Of a stretch of 64,000 nt of DNA, positions 11,915 to 26,800 are shown in pieces (within the stretch, counting starts at the first letter, position 1; each line of letters starts with the position of its first letter). Under the pieces are notes generated by a model. It did not search any database. It worked only from the letters and a program-made list of their open reading frames with translations, and had not been told where the DNA came from. The translations under genes were made by a program, and so were the position numbers. Source of the stretch: Apus apus (Eukaryota > Chordata > Aves > Apodiformes > Apodidae); the NCBI RefSeq assembly GCF_020740795.1, contig NC_067290.1, positions 16,598,001 to 16,662,000 on the forward strand. Reading direction: 5' to 3'.

Positions 11915-14900
11915 GAAAAAACCACCACCACATATTCAGAACAAATCTCAGAGTTGTATTTGCTTTTCTACGGTTTGGCAACATCCTGCTTGGCTGGAAG
12001 AACCTTCACAGAGAGGGCACCTGCACTGTGCAGGGCACTGTCTGAGCTGGGGGGAACTGAATTCCTGTTCCAGCACTGACAGGAAAGCTTCTGAATCCTG
12101 AACTCTGGGCTCTGCTCAGCATTGTACCATGAGGAAGTATCTGCCCATCTGGAGCCAAGAGGAGAACCACAAGCACAGTACGGATATGGCAGAGTTGGGT
12201 TTAGCTCTCTTTGAGGTTGAGAGACCTGACTGAGGCTGCAGCTGTACACTTTGTGTTGTGCTCTTCAGATACCAGAAGTCATATAAAGTTTTCCAGTTCC
12301 TGACAGCAGCCTACTACTGAGTCAAGAAGAAAAATGAGCAGGTAGATATATCTGTTAATTATCTCCTGAGCCATTTGTCCTGTGGCCCTGGAATCAATAT
12401 AACATTGACAGAAGAAAAAGCAAATTTAAGAAGTGGACAGAGCTCAAAAAGATACATCATTTGTGATGTGCAATCAGCATGCCCCAGCTGGTTTAGTTGC
12501 CCTGGCAGACAACTGACGTGTACATGAAGTGACTCTCCTTCCCTCCTGCAGGCCTTTGTCTTTCTCCTAATAACAAGAAAAAATCCAAATTCCAATATGA
12601 ATACATAAGGTAACATGCTCACTCAGGTATTTTCATTCCCAGCAGTACCAGTGACTGCATGCCCTGATGCAAGAGAGTTTCACAAGTCCCATAAATTACA
12701 TTTTGCCACCTCACCTCCAGAAAGAGCTTCCTTCATCCTTTCCATTTCTTCAGGCCTCTCCTTCAGCTCTGTTTTGTGTTTGAAGAAACAAGAGGCACCT
12801 CTTCCTGCCTCCTCTGGGAAGCTGACCTTGGCAGCAGCATGTGTGTGAGCATCAAGAGAGTGGCTGGCAGGCAGGGAGAGACCCCTCCTGAGTTATGCAG
12901 TGATCAACTGTGAGGAAAGGTCTCCCTGTTTAAAGCAGGGTAATCATCTGCTGGCTGCTGTTTTCATCCCTTCACAGATTGAGCTCTGGCTTCTGTTGCA
13001 ATGTAAAAAGAACAAACCTCAAAAGATGCTGAGGGATTGAGAAGGAGAACAGAGCTAGACACCTTACTGTCACCGTTCTACCAAAGCAGGACAGCAGCAA
13101 CCACAACAAGCTGGTACTGCTCCTGGGAGAAGATGTGAGCATGGTATTTCCCCCTCAAACACCTGAGCTGTCAGAGGATTCTCCTTCCAGTCACTCTCAC
13201 AGCTCAAGTAACTATGTTTCCATAAAGGAGACTCAATTGGTTGCTCTGATTGTGCTTCAGCCAAACTTTGAGTGAGTAACAGCATGTCCTCTTCATGGCT
13301 AAAGCTAGAAACTTTCTTATCTGGTTAAAAACAAACAAAAAATATTTTTCATAAAGCTCAGAAAAAAACGACTTTCAGTTCCTAATCGACCTAGGATGGA
13401 TTTTTATTTTTCTATTGCACCTTCCCTCATGCACGAGCCACTTCATGATCACATAACCATGTGCATGATTGATGGGAGGAGTTGGAGGAGGGCAAGTGGC
13501 ATAATCTTAATTATGCTTTGAAATGTTTAGGGTTGGAAATGAAGTATGAGATCACTCCACTTCCCCTACCTCACTTTAAGGCAATTATGGTTGTTGAAAA
13601 TACTAGTTTGCTGATTGTTTATTTTCAGGGTAAACAACATTCAGCTTTTAATCAGCTTTTCATCATCACTAGCAAGCTATTAACTCTCTTAAAAATAATT
13701 AGAAAACAGAGAAGAAAAATCTCCTCCACTTAGTTTCATCCTGGAAACTGGGATTTTATGAAAAAAATCCTCAAGATTCACAGAAATAATAATAAAAAAA
13801 GAGTTAACTTAGTGGCACATTTAGTTCAGTCTTTTAATAATGAGACACCATTTGCCAGAGAAGTGGGGAAACAAAACATGAAAAACTCAGACATACTGAA
13901 TATTTTTCCACGAAGCCTGGCACAGATATTCACCCACCTTGTCACACCAGCTTTGCCCTGTTCTCCTCCTTTCAAATCCCCCTCTGAATGGTGTCTCCTC
14001 CACTTCACGTCTTCTGGAGCCCTGTCCCTTTACCGCAGCCTCCAGTTTTAGTGCCATACTGGCATTGCTTCCCCTCACCTCCCCCAAACACCATTTGCCT
14101 GCAGTCACGCTCACAATGGCAGAGCCCAAGAAAATAATCACCATTTCTCTTTCTCTGGATTGTGCTTTTTGAGCTTGTATGATATTATGGATATTGGCAT
14201 CTGAATAAGAACCAGTATTTTCAGCCAACTTGGGTGGACACGCGGTTATAGATGCTGAATATGTTTATGTTTTTTAAGAAAATGGATTGCAGGAGGCTTC
14301 CATTTCTGGGATCTCTGACTGTTCACAGAATCTTGTCTCTCAGAGCCCTGCAGTACATATTTTTTCCATTTTTGAGTGAATGGACTGTGAACACTGTCCT
14401 GAGGGAAACAGTACTCAAACATAACTACAATAAAACAAGCAGCCTCAAAAATTCAATCATATTAGAATTAGCAGCAGATATGAAATGCCTCAACAGATAC
14501 TACCCTTCTGTGGTTTCAGGTAGACAAGATAACTAAAGAGTCCTTCCATCTCACATACAGCTTTCCAGTAGCTTTTCCCACTGAAAACACACCCTCCACA
14601 CGCCTCATTTGCTTCCACCCCGCTGCCACATACACCTTCACCAGTAGGCTGGTTGTAACTCACAGGCAGTCATCCTTACAGGAAAACAAGAACAATCATG
14701 AGCACTTTGTTAGATACTGAGCCAGTTGCTGTTGTCCTGGTGTTGCTCAACAGATAATGTCCCTTTCAGGGTCGTAACCAGATGATGTCCTGTGTGTGCT
14801 CCTAAGATGCAGCTAAGTAGCCTTTGGTAAGAGACTGGGGGACAGACATGCTTTGTTGCTGTCACATGGCAGAGAACATGTCCTCAAAGCCAAGAAGGGA

Positions 14901-16685
14901 TGCCCATCTTGATGGCAGGCATTAGTCAAACACAAGTTCTCAGATCCTGTAAGAGCTAACTGAACAAAAACTTAATGAACTGTGAAAACCAGGTCAGGCT
15001 GGGTGATGCATTCTAAGGGATAACTAACTGAAGAGTGTGTGAGGGGCTAAGCTAATTAAGCACTCCCCCACCAGGATCCCAGTAGTGGTGTTTTGGGGGT
15101 TTTATTTTTTCAGTTGCCCATAGGAGATGAGTTGAGATTCACTTTTAAAAAGGGGTTCTTCTCGTAAATCGATCAGTTTTAGACCCATTTGACCTAGTAG
15201 TGTCTCTTTAAAGATTAATGAACTGGAAAACAAAAGTGAAACTCTCGCACTTTAACGGTTCCCATCTGAGTTTCCTGCACTGTGAGGTACATTTATAAAG
15301 AGGTCTGTGGAGTGGTTGTATCATTGATTCAAATTCTAGGGTTATTGCATGAACATTTCCATAGCCTGGCAATAGGGAAGACAGCCACACAAACTGAAAG
15401 GCTGCCCTTAGCAAAGACAGGCACAGGACTCTTTGAGATTAAAAACTGCTGGTATTAAAAATGCACTGCCTCTCAGGGACCATCACAGGAATTTGTTAGA
15501 CCTTCTACTTTAATACTTGCCACTAATGAAATGCAAAACAACAACACTAATTAAAAAAAAAAACAACACAAAACCAAAAAAACACCTAACTTATATGGAA
15601 AATCAGTTATTGGATTTTTATTTTCTCCTAAGTGAAACCACTTCCTTCCAAACACCATACATTTTGGCCAAGATTAGCAAGAGGCTGCAGATAACTGAAC
15701 CTTCAGTCACCACAGAATACCACTGTATCAAAAAAAATGATACAAGCTTTTAATTTTGAGCTGTACCTTGCACTGTTTCAGACAACCCCCACTTGTTTTC
15801 ACATAGCTATTTTTTTGCCAATTTAATCTAACACTTGTTTTCAAACCAGGGATTAAGTCCTATCCACCTCTATCCTCTAAAATTCACAGTGTTTCAGACA
15901 AAATTCCTTTTTCTCCTCACAGGTCCTGTTTGGTGAGCACTCAAAGGACGTTTTTTAAAGAGGGCAACCACCCATATTTTACCCTCAGTCCTTTTTATTA
16001 GCTGATGGCTTTGAGCAAATAAAATAAATACTTGGGTATTTATCTGTTCAATTTGTTCAGACTGTACAATTTCGAGGAGGCATTTGTGAGTATGAAGTGG
16101 TTTATTATATCTGCATGGTAGAAAGATGACATAACTTGCTTGGTATATTCACACTACTGCATAAAACAGAATAAATGGTCTGTGGAGGGTGTGGTTTATA
16201 ATTTTAAATATTTTCTTTTACACTCCAGCCAAAGACAGTTGGTTTCTTAAACCATTATTTTGTCCTTTTTAATTTGACTGCTCAACTGTACAAGAATTCC
16301 TAATTATTTCTCTGCTTGCAATAACACCATCCAACTTATTACCTGAGAGTAACAGTATTGCATAAATAATCCATTGCCTCTTTAACCTGAAGGTCTGAAC
16401 ATCTGGTCTTCAAGAATATGAAACATTTCTAATTTAATAATGGATTATTCCTATCATAGTCACCCTAACAGGAATGTATTCCTTTCTGAAGCTTCCTGTT
16501 CTCCTCTCAGGAGGATTTAGGGTCAAATAGATCATTCAGCAACAGTGGTCATCTTCCAGCAGAGACCCAGAAGTGCTGGCAGTGATCCAGAGCAGGCTCA
16601 TGAAGAGCCAAGAGCCACGTGCTGGGTGTCAGCCCTCAGGCCAGCAGCCTGAGTGTTGCAGGGAGGGATCAACAGGCTGGGTTTT

Positions 16686-16925
16686 AGAATCAGAGAATGG
16701 TTTGGGTTAGAAGGGACCTAAGAGATCATCTCGTTCCAAGCCCCGACATGGGCAGGAACAGTTCCCACTAGATCAAGTTGCTCAGAGCTCCATCTAACCT
16801 GCCCTTTAACACTTCCAGGAATGGGGCTTCCACAACATCCCTGATCCAGTGTCTTACCACCCTCACACTAAAGAATTTCTTCCTAATGTTTAGCATTGTC
16901 ATCTTTGCTTTGCTCCTGGATCTAT
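16686..16925 (-). mobile_element. CR1 LINE 3' fragment (minus orientation)
   Basis: The segment begins AATCAGAGAATGGTTTGGGT and continues through AGAAGGGACCTAAGAGATCA to CTAATGTTTAGC. This is the reverse complement of the conserved avian CR1 3' end, which normally runs through 'ggtcccttccaacccaaaccattctatga'. It is 5'-truncated, as is usual for CR1, carries no intact open frame, and lies within the long TAFA4 intron. Confidence 0.92.
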
Positions 16926-19900
16926 GCTAAGTTAACAGAGCTTTCTGAATATGATGCTTAAGCCTGGTTTAAGCTCCAGTACAACAGTATAAGCAGTGCT
17001 GTAGGTTATCCGGGACCTCTTGGAACTCTAATCCACCAGAGACATCTGGCCAACCTGTCTCCTGAGACACAGAGCCACAGCCAAATCCAGTGTGTTGTAC
17101 AATGTTGAGCAAAAATGTTTTGGAGTGAAAGCAAAAATCCAGAGGTTGCTCCACTAGCACAGAAGACCAATCAGTACCAGTATCTCTGCTGTGACTGGGT
17201 AAGCTTCAGCTGAATTTGCTCAAGGAGCAGAATTAGTTTTCCTGAACACCTCTAAGAAAGATCTGCTAAGCAGCATGTAATGATAATAAGGACAGACCAG
17301 AGTTGACAAGTTTGCAATTAATTTTCCTTGCCTCTTATTTATGTCTTTGAGTCTGGCAGTCTTCCTCTTCTGAATGGGAAAGACTGGCTGCATTTGTTAC
17401 TCCTAACACAGGAAAATTCATAACGTGGCAGGTGTTGGCTACTCATTTCATTGACACAAGTATTAAGTGTAACCAAAAGCTGGAGCAAGGCAAAATGAAC
17501 AAAACAGGATCAAAGGAAGCCCAAAGCACCAGCCTGCCCTCCGTGCTTCACGGTTTAGCAGTCTCAGCTCTGGGTGCAATCTCAAAGAGTATCATTTGCC
17601 TGCCCAAAGCACACACTGTACTGTCAAACCAGCCCATGGAAGCTCTACAGGGACATCCTAACAGACTTCTCAGCTCCTGTCCTATCTACCGATGAATAGT
17701 TTACCCAGACACATTACAGTCTCTCTGCAACCCCTTCCCATTAACAGTATAGTCTGCTTACAACACACCATCCCTCTTTCCATCACCCAACTGAATTACT
17801 TCAAACAGGGCAGCCATGAGTTTAGCATTAGGAGAAGGCAAAGTACAAAAACTTTTGTGAACCAGCTGTGTAGTCCTACCCTAGAAAGCTAACAGAGATG
17901 TCTAGAAAAAGTAGGAAGAACTAACCTTCAAAACAGCCGTTGGACAATGTGCTTGCAGCAGAAAGGCAGTGACCCAAGGACCTGAAGCAGAAGCTCAGCC
18001 ATGCTTGTCAAATGATGTATTTGCAGCAGCAGTGAGATTTGGGAAAACATATTCTGAAAAAAAAACAACAAACAGGATCTTGAAGCTTGAAAACAGCATC
18101 ACTTGGGAGTCACTTAGAATTTAAACATGAGAATTGTGAAAGCTTTATTCAAGGCACAGTACTATCCACATAATTATTTCCACCAGGGAATCCGCTGGTG
18201 GAACTTGCTCTGCTACCTGAGACCAAACAAATAAAAACCAGAAGAGTTTGTGACACAGAGCAGCCCTTCCAACAGAAGGCTGTTTATCTCCTCCTTTAAT
18301 AAAACCAACCCCCACATCTTAACAGAGTATCTCCTCCTAACAGTCCCTCCCTATATTGTGTATCCTGATGAGAGCTACACGATCTCAAAAGACACACTGG
18401 ATGAAAGAAGGAGGCCCTGAGATGTTCCTTTTTCATCATGTATAATTTGCAAAGCTAGTAAAAAAAACAAACAAACAAAAAAAAAACCAACAAACCAGCA
18501 AGCAGTTGAGCCTGGAATTCTGCCAGCTGTGATATTCCTAGCACATGTGATCAAAGAGCAGAATTTGCCAGTCAGTGGAAGAACAATCAAGCTCGTAACC
18601 TGACTCCCACCAGCAAAGGCAAAGCCTGCAAACATCACTGGTGATCAGAGGAGAACTATTTCCATCAGGCTGTGTTGCAATAGGCATGAAACATCTGCAG
18701 AGCCAAGGCCTACTTAAGCTGAAGTTGGGGCAAATAGTTCCAAGAATTTGACATTCCTGATTCACCAGCATTTGCCAAAAGAACAAGAACTGAAGACACC
18801 ATGAAATCACACTGAGAATTAAAGAAAAGGTCATAATGAATGGATTTTATGTAATACTCCAGGTTATGTTACAGCATATTGACACGTACAACAAATTAAA
18901 GCAGCTAATTCATCTTACTACCTTCCAGTGATAATTTTTAATTAAGTCACTTATCTTTATCTACATATTTAAGAATGTAGATCTTTCATTATTCATTTCT
19001 TAAAGAAAATCAATGTTGTCCTGATTTGCTACAGCTCAAACAAGTGAGCAGTGTTAGCTAAGATAAAGCAGCCTAATAGAAAAATAATTAATTAACTTTA
19101 TTAACAAGTCCTAAGAAAACGTAATTGAGCACTTTCTCATACTCCTGGAAGTCTGAATTATGAACCAAAAACTTAATGGCATTCAGTATGGCTAAAATAT
19201 GCATCCTGGATTTTTTTTTTAATAAAAATATTTATGAATAAAAAGGGAAAAAAGGGAGAAAACTATTAAAAGTATCCAATGAAATATTTTAGAAATTTCA
19301 TCCCCAATACTGAATTTTACTATAAAAACCACTATCAAAAAGCTTCACAGTCTGTAATGAATTAAGAGCCTGTAGCACTGGTTAGATGTGAGTGTGTAAA
19401 GGCCTCTCCACTGCACAGTTTGGAAATATTTGCACATCAAAACAGACTCTGGTTTTGCACTGGGGATTCTAAAGCTTTGTAAAAGGCCCCGTGAAAAGAG
19501 TCAACTTTGAATCTCAGTTTCTAGAGGAAGCAGACTTTTTCTAGTCATCTTAAGTGTCCTTTTCTTCTCAGGGTGACCTTAGCTTTCAGGTTTGTAAAAT
19601 GGTTTTCTCTTGTGTTCAATCCTACTGTGTAATAAATTTTAAAAATGACTATTTATCTTCTTTAATATGTTAGTCATCTGGAGCAGGAGAAGCCTCTGTG
19701 GGAATTTTTGCTATTGGAGTTTGTTGAAGCTGAAGTCAATGCTGATTTAGAAAATATAACTTACGCTTTAGTAGCAAACAATCATGAATATATTTCTTGG
19801 AATAACATCTTCCCATTCTCCTCCAGCAGCGTGTTCAGTAGCAGAGCTGTGCATCACTGTCTATTTGCAGTGACCAGGGCAATTTGAAAGTAATGCTTTT

Positions 19901-20681
19901 CTGCTGCCCATCGTATTGCTCTTACACAAGCCTCAATCACTGACTTTTGGAAAACAAACAGATCAGATGGTTCTGAACAATGTAAATGAGATGCAAACGA
20001 ACCGGGCAGGTATCCGTGATATTTATTTCGGGCAAGTGAGAATCGGTGCATTGCTCAGAAGTGCCTGTTGCAAAAGTTAGATTTAAGCAAGCTTAAATGT
20101 TTTTTTGATTTTGCCTTGCTAATCATGACCTCAGCTGCCTGCACCATGTAATGACAATAATGAATAAACATGCTGTGCTTATGAAGAACTAGAACCTAAC
20201 AAGCTGATCAATTGTTAATTCTATAAAGTGACTAAAACGTGTCTCTACTATCAATAAGGAAATCAGCTTCTATTTGTGGGACTAATGCACCTTGTACATA
20301 TCCTCCAGCTATCCTGCCCTTCTCTATAATAATGTAATTATCAGTTTGGTCGCATTTAAGTACAACCTGTATGAGATTTTATATTATTTTTGTCTTGAGG
20401 GTAGAAAAAGGAAAAATTAGCTGGATATTTAAAGAGACACAGTACATTTGTTTGGAGGACAAAGGTTTTCTATTTGCCCTCCAATTAGTTATACACAATT
20501 ATTCATTTGAAAACCAATTATTTTACAGTATTATTGTTAAATCTTGCAGGCTATTATCAGACAGACATTCCAGAGAAGAAGGACTTTTTATTACTAGAGC
20601 CATCTTGCTCTAAGTCTCTGTAACAAAGAACTTAAACAAAAGAAACAATGCTTATTAACTGTAACAGATGATGTTATTACT

Positions 20682-20697
20682 GGGGGGGGGGGGGGGG
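20682..20697. repeat. Poly-G run (16 G)
   Basis: Sixteen consecutive G. Runs of this length are uncommon and error-prone in assembly, and can form G-quadruplexes. Confidence 0.95.
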
Positions 20698-23434
20698 AAG
20701 GCATTTAAAACAAAGACCAGCTGGGCTTTGTTCAGTCCTTATTTTTCCTCTTAGATGAGGAAAACACAGAAGTTGTATCAAGTTTTCAGCCACAATAAGA
20801 ATTATGTATATTCCAAATACACTAATTACAAAGAGCTGCCACTGTCCACTCTATTTCCAAGCAAGATTTAACAGTAATAGCTTATTCATTGCTGAAGAGT
20901 CTGTTCAAGAAAGAGCTCTGCTGAAAATACCCAATTTCCTTCTCATTCCTACAAACTCCTATGACCACCTGCAAGGGGCAGCTACCTGACCATCCCCTCA
21001 ACACCACAGCTTGTCTCAGTCTGGGCTGCAAGCAGAGAGCAGAAACATCACCTGAAGTGTGTTCTAGGCAAAGATGCACCTTGGCAGAGTGAGTAACTGT
21101 ATTTAAAGTTTCTGCACCTTTTTCAGAGCTCTGAACACTAACCATTCTTAAATGTTTAGGGCTTCTATGTCAATTCAATTGTTAAACCTAAATACACAAG
21201 AATACATTAGAACCAGGAAGGAAATGTTCTGGAGGGAAATGCTATTAAGTATGTGGATAAGCTCAGCACCAATTAATTTCTAACACTTAATGAACCTATT
21301 CATTCCTCAGGTGGAAGGTTACACTAATTCTGCCAGAAATTGCTCTGCTTCACCTCAGAGCCATCCCACTGTGTCACGTTGGTGTAGAAAAGGAGTTTCT
21401 TTACCCAATAGTTTCTTAATCTAAGAGAATCAGTGCAGATGTTTAGTAACAGTTTCTAACACAATGTAGTTCTTTTAGTGGTCCCTGAACAGAAACAGAC
21501 CTATAATTAAACAAAAGCAGAATGAAGCATTTTAGCAGCAAATGAAATATACGGGGATAATCGAGTACTAAAATAATGGTTTTGCCTTTTGCCCCTTCAG
21601 CTCCAGTTAAGCCTATGCATCCTATAACTGGTAAATATTTCCCCAGTTCAACTGTTACTCCATTGGTTCCTTTCATCTAAACAAGCCAATGCCAAATACT
21701 CTCTTACATTCTTCCAAATAATGGCTTCAGACTCAAGGCTTCAGAGACACTGTTTAACTGAGTAGCATAACAGGAATGCACACAAATGACAATCTCTCTG
21801 TATTTCACAAAATTACTAACCCTTTTTTTCAGATTCAATGGCCTACTTCATGTGCAAGTCTGCTTCCTGCTGTGGATGTGTGTTGGGGAACATTTTATAG
21901 CACTTGACTCCTAACCATGGTTCTTCACAGTCATTAGACTAACAGTGCTCAGTACAGATAGTATCACGGCCACCACGAGCCCCTCAGGACCAGTCCTGCA
22001 CAGCTACCTGCATTCATGCTGGGCCAATTCCAGTGACATCCATAAAACACTCGTGGAGTGATGCGTGTACACAAAGAGGGAAGGGTTTAGCTTCAGAATT
22101 ACAACTCCAGCTGACCAACATGAACCTCACTGGCTCACTGCACCTCCTTCTCCTCAGGGAGGAGGCAGTGCTGAGGTCTCAGAATGGAGAAGCCACCACG
22201 GCCTCCTCCGTGCTCAGCTGTAGGAGCATGGGTGACAGTGCCCCCTTCCCTGCCTGCTCCATAGGGCACAACCCAGGAGCCTGCCTGGGCTGCACAGGGG
22301 CAGGAGCTGAGGTACATTGTGCACAGGTGGCAGTGGAAGAGCTGTGGGACATCAAGGGGATTTCCTTCACACTCTATCACATTCCCCAGGAACAGGGCAA
22401 CCAGATGCCCTGAATGCAGCTCTGGGATTGCCACAGGCCCTGGCAATGACTAGAAGAGGATACACCAACAAAGGGACCCCTCCTCCCTTCCTGGTCACCC
22501 CGTCTGCTGAGAACTTGCCAGGAAATTGGCAGTAGAACAGCAAGGAGTGTGGGCTGCCTGAATGTCCAGCAAAGGGACCATCACCACCAACTATAGCTTC
22601 TCTATTTCCTTTTCAGAATTACAAGGAGCAAGGAGTCCCAAAGACTAATTTAAATAGGGTATATTAACCCCACGGCTTGTGTCCAAATTCATACTTCCAC
22701 TAAAGACCTCAACAACATCTGTTTCCTAGATTAAAGAACACAAGAAGTTTCATTTAGGAGTCTAAGTTAAATGAATTTTGCTAGGAAATTATAATACAGA
22801 TGCATTATATTCATTTCTGAAGTAAGGCATTTCTCTTCTTGCCTCCGACATTATTAGCATCTAAGAGTGGCTTAAATTAAAAAAGAAACATTCATTATAT
22901 CAGCCTGATATCAGCTCACTGCAATATAACATTTTTGAAACAGGAAAATATCACAGCTTAACATCATAAATTCAATACTGCAACAAGATAAATCTTTCCT
23001 ATTAATGTAAACCTCAGTAGTTCACAATACATCTACATCTGAAATGCACTTCTGGTTGCTGATCAGACTACCATAAACACACATAATTCTCATTGAATAA
23101 TGGAAGCAGCAAAGAAATACAAGGGTAACTATGTTCTCTAGACTAAAACAGCCACAGACTGGTCCTTCAAACAGATTCACTCGTGCAGGGATGTTCCCAC
23201 TTGCATCTGACAACAAAATACTATCATCCCCATAACTGGAATCTAGCTAATAGCAAATGACATCAAAGTATAATCACTCCTTAATTACACCTGCACAGAA
23301 TAGATGCTGGAAGCTTTGTTAACTTGCAATACATATAAATCCCAGAGATATCCATATGAAGACTGGGTACCCTATCAATTAAGAATTTCCAAATTTCTCC
23401 CTGAATACCTGAGATGACACCTGAAATTACTCTG

Positions 23435-23522
23435 GGGGGGAAAAAATATATATATAAAAATTAAAAAAAAAAAAATAAATTAAAAAGAAGCTTCTTTAAT
23501 TTTGTTAACATGAAAAAAAAAC
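23435..23522. repeat. G7 then A/T-rich low-complexity tract
   Basis: A G7 run is followed by (AT)n and A-rich sequence with a long A tract. Simple low-complexity DNA. Confidence 0.9.
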
Positions 23523-23793
23523 AAAACACTAATCATTCAATGCTACCTACAACTAAATTTTCTCCTTTTCCCCTATACATTCAGATTAACAATCTGAAAC
23601 TTGTGCCAAATGGGAATTTCGGCACACAGTTTAGGAAATGCAAACACATGAGTTAATGAACTGAATTATGCAAATATGAACCTGGGATCTGCAATTTGTT
23701 CTAAAAAGCTGGAAAACGTGTATTAACTGTTTTATAGATGTCCAGGCATTACTCAAATGCTTCTGGTTTACTTAGCAGTGCCTTGCAGGCTAG

Positions 23794-23813
23794 AAAAAAA
23801 AAAAAAAAAAAAA
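23794..23813. repeat. Poly-A tract (20 A)
   Basis: Uninterrupted run of 20 A in the long TAFA4 intron, with no recognisable SINE or LINE upstream. Confidence 0.95.
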
Positions 23814-26800
23814 TGTCTGTGAATGCTTTAAGAGCTGAAGTATCAGTGCTCTCCTCTCTCCTTTGAAGTAGTTGCTTCCAGAACCAGCAAGTCCTGGCTG
23901 CCTTCAGCTACATTGTGTCCTTCAGAAGGATGTACGGCATGACTGGGTCCTGCTTTGCCAGTGGTTGGTGGAGAGGGGCAAGAGATCTACACCAAGGGCT
24001 GGGACCAATTTCTTTAACCTGACTTCTACCATCAAATAATACTGAGGCTGCCAGTGCTAGCCTCAAATATATTCATCCCTGCTTGCTATGGGGGTGCTAC
24101 CCCCTAATATAATTATCCCTGCTTGTTAAACCTCACAGCGCTCGTAAAACAACCTGAAGGAAGGAGGGAGAAAACTTGTATTGATGCTGTGCAGAGGGAA
24201 ATGTCCTCCAAGGAGAAAAGCCTGACCCCACCAGAGTTTTTATTCCACAGATGTTCCCTGTAAAGTGTAACTGAAATTGAAACACAACAGAAGGGGCAAC
24301 AAAAACAACAGGTCACCTTTTGAGTCACTGAGATACCTGATACTACTTTCCCTCATTTGAGCTTTACTCTGGCATAGTTGTACCAAGTCAGAGAAAATCA
24401 GCCTTTCAGTCCACAGCCTTTCCAAACGAAATTGCTGGGGAAAAAAAATAAAATGAAGCAAAATTTGTGAAATCTACAGTCCTTTGTTCCTTCTTATAAG
24501 CCTCTTCAGAATAGCAAAGAGGCTTCAGTGACACAGACCAATAGAGATCCCCACAGCTTGCAAGTATTCAGGATGCTTTGCCACTGCAAAGCAGCTCAGA
24601 TCACACTGCCTAACCTCAGGTGAAAGTGTGCTGTGATCTTCTGATCTGCAGGGTTGGCAGTGGCTTCAAAAAAACCTCTTGCATAATGGTTATCCAATTT
24701 TTCAAAGGGAAAAAGAGATGCTGAGGGAGTTCTGCTAGACCTTGAGAGGGGGCAAGGAGTCCCAGAGCCATAAACTATGAGAGTGAGACAAGGAAAATCC
24801 AATGCTTTGAGTGAGAAGTATTTCGATAGGACAGCTCTTTATTCTAAATATGCATCCAAAATCCAGGACAAAACAAGACTTTCCTCGGTGACCTGGAATT
24901 TAGCACTCCAAGGTATCGTGTTACTCCACATTTGTGTTACAAGTGGGTTAAAAAGAATAAAATATTTGTCTTAGAGTGTTATTAAAGATTGGTATTCCAA
25001 GCAAAACAACTTTTTGCGTCCACAAATTCAAGTTTAGTTCTAGATTAATTCTTTGTTGGCCAACAGAGCTTGGTGGCACTGCAAGAACACAGTAATTTCA
25101 GGATTTCATAAGAAACTTTATTTTACAAGAACCTGAGAACTAGCTGCTTTCCATCAAATATTTTATTGTCTACCCCTTAAATGTACTTTTTTTCCCTGAC
25201 ACTTAAGCAGTACTGGCCAGATTCTACCCTTCTCACTCAAAACCCAGTCCTTAACTGGGCAGCTTGCCTGAGGGAGGACAGCAGGTGCTGGCCTTAAATT
25301 AATAAAAGTTTGGCATGCACAGATCAGGAGCTGCTCCACACGAGTCCAACCCACTGGTTGCCAATTCGGGTCTAATCCAGAGCACTCACATCTGGAAGGC
25401 AATGCCAGGTAACACCTGCACACTGAGATATATGACCAGGAGGCTGGTGGATTTAATCTAGTTCTTAAGAATTTATATACATCTCAGTGAAGTCAATGGG
25501 AATATTTTTATGCATTTTAAGTCATACCCCAGAATTACTGGAGCTGGAGCAGCCTGCTAGGCAGCCAAGCAGAGGGTCCGTGGAATAAGTGGCACAGACC
25601 CAGACCATCTCTACACCCTGGCAAGGGAGAAAGCTCTTAAGTACTGGACTGAAATAAAACACCAAGCCTCTTGGACCATTTTTGCCTGTGTTTTTCTTCA
25701 GTAATTAGGAGCTTTTATTTATCAGAGTACAGCAAAACTGTACCTTCCATAAGCACTGAAGTCACTCAGAAAAATGATAGCAAATATCAATGTGAAACTA
25801 GAAGGAAAAAAAAAATCTGATACAGCATCATCTAAACAGAAGATGGTAAGTAATGACATTAAAAAAAAAAAAATCAATTTCACACAGATGAAAATCATTA
25901 CAGTTCTCTAGAGACCCTCTCTGTCTGTCTGCAGTCACCTGTGTCCTTTCCTAGCTAGTAAAAATGTGCCACAGGTTCTCAAAAGATGGTAACATTCTGC
26001 TAATTTTAATATTCCTCTAATCCAATAACAGCTTGTTTACTGCTTTCTAATTCAAAGGTAATTCATTAGATGTATCCTGTCACATCTTATTGCCATTGAA
26101 GGCGTAAGCATCACACACACCTCTGAGGCATGTCAGTGGTGCTGCTAATATTCAGTGTGCATGGCTATCAATGCAATGGTCCTCGTAAGGGAACGTGTGT
26201 GCACAGACACATAAATCACAAACAATACTACTCAGAGACCTCAGGGGTGAACTCTGGACCTAGAAATTTACCTTCAACACTACAAACTCCAGCAAACGAA
26301 ATGTTTGAGCTAATCCAAGTGATTAGTGTGCAAATACTTGTGAGAGTGACACAAAGGGTCTCACGCAGCCTGACTGACCTGCGGGGGACTTGAGTGGGTC
26401 TGCTGCAAAACGAGGAAGGCTGAGGAAGCACCAGAGAGCAGAGGCAGCCTGAAATCCTGCACATTTCAAGAGCCAGACCGTGCCCACCAACATCTGTTGC
26501 GGTTCTGCAAAAGCTACCCAAGACAGCTGAGATTTTGAGTAATCAGACAGCAATTTCACTGAGGCCAAGGGCTTCAAACCTGCTAGACCTTGGCAGCAGA
26601 GGCACCGAGGTGCTGGGGTGGAGGTGATTGCACAGCAGGAGCCACTGGCACCGCCGGGAACACGCGCTTTCCTGCCGGGAGGACTTTGGCAGCATCCACC
26701 TGGCTGCAGAGTTCCCCTCCTCACTCCCCTGACACGACGCCTGTGCCTACCTCCAGGTGAGCAGCTCTACCCCAAGTAAAAAGGTGGAGGAGGCAGCTTG

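Noticed and set aside
24064..24130. Imperfect repeat of ATAT-ATTCATCCCTGCTTG about 45 bp apart
   Set aside because: A small diverged local duplication with no sign of function.
26745..26765. Strong plus-strand splice donor CTCCAG|GTGAGCAG, suggesting a divergent transcript near the large CpG island
   Set aside because: A lone donor motif without a matching acceptor, open frame or nearby start is expected by chance in 64 kb.
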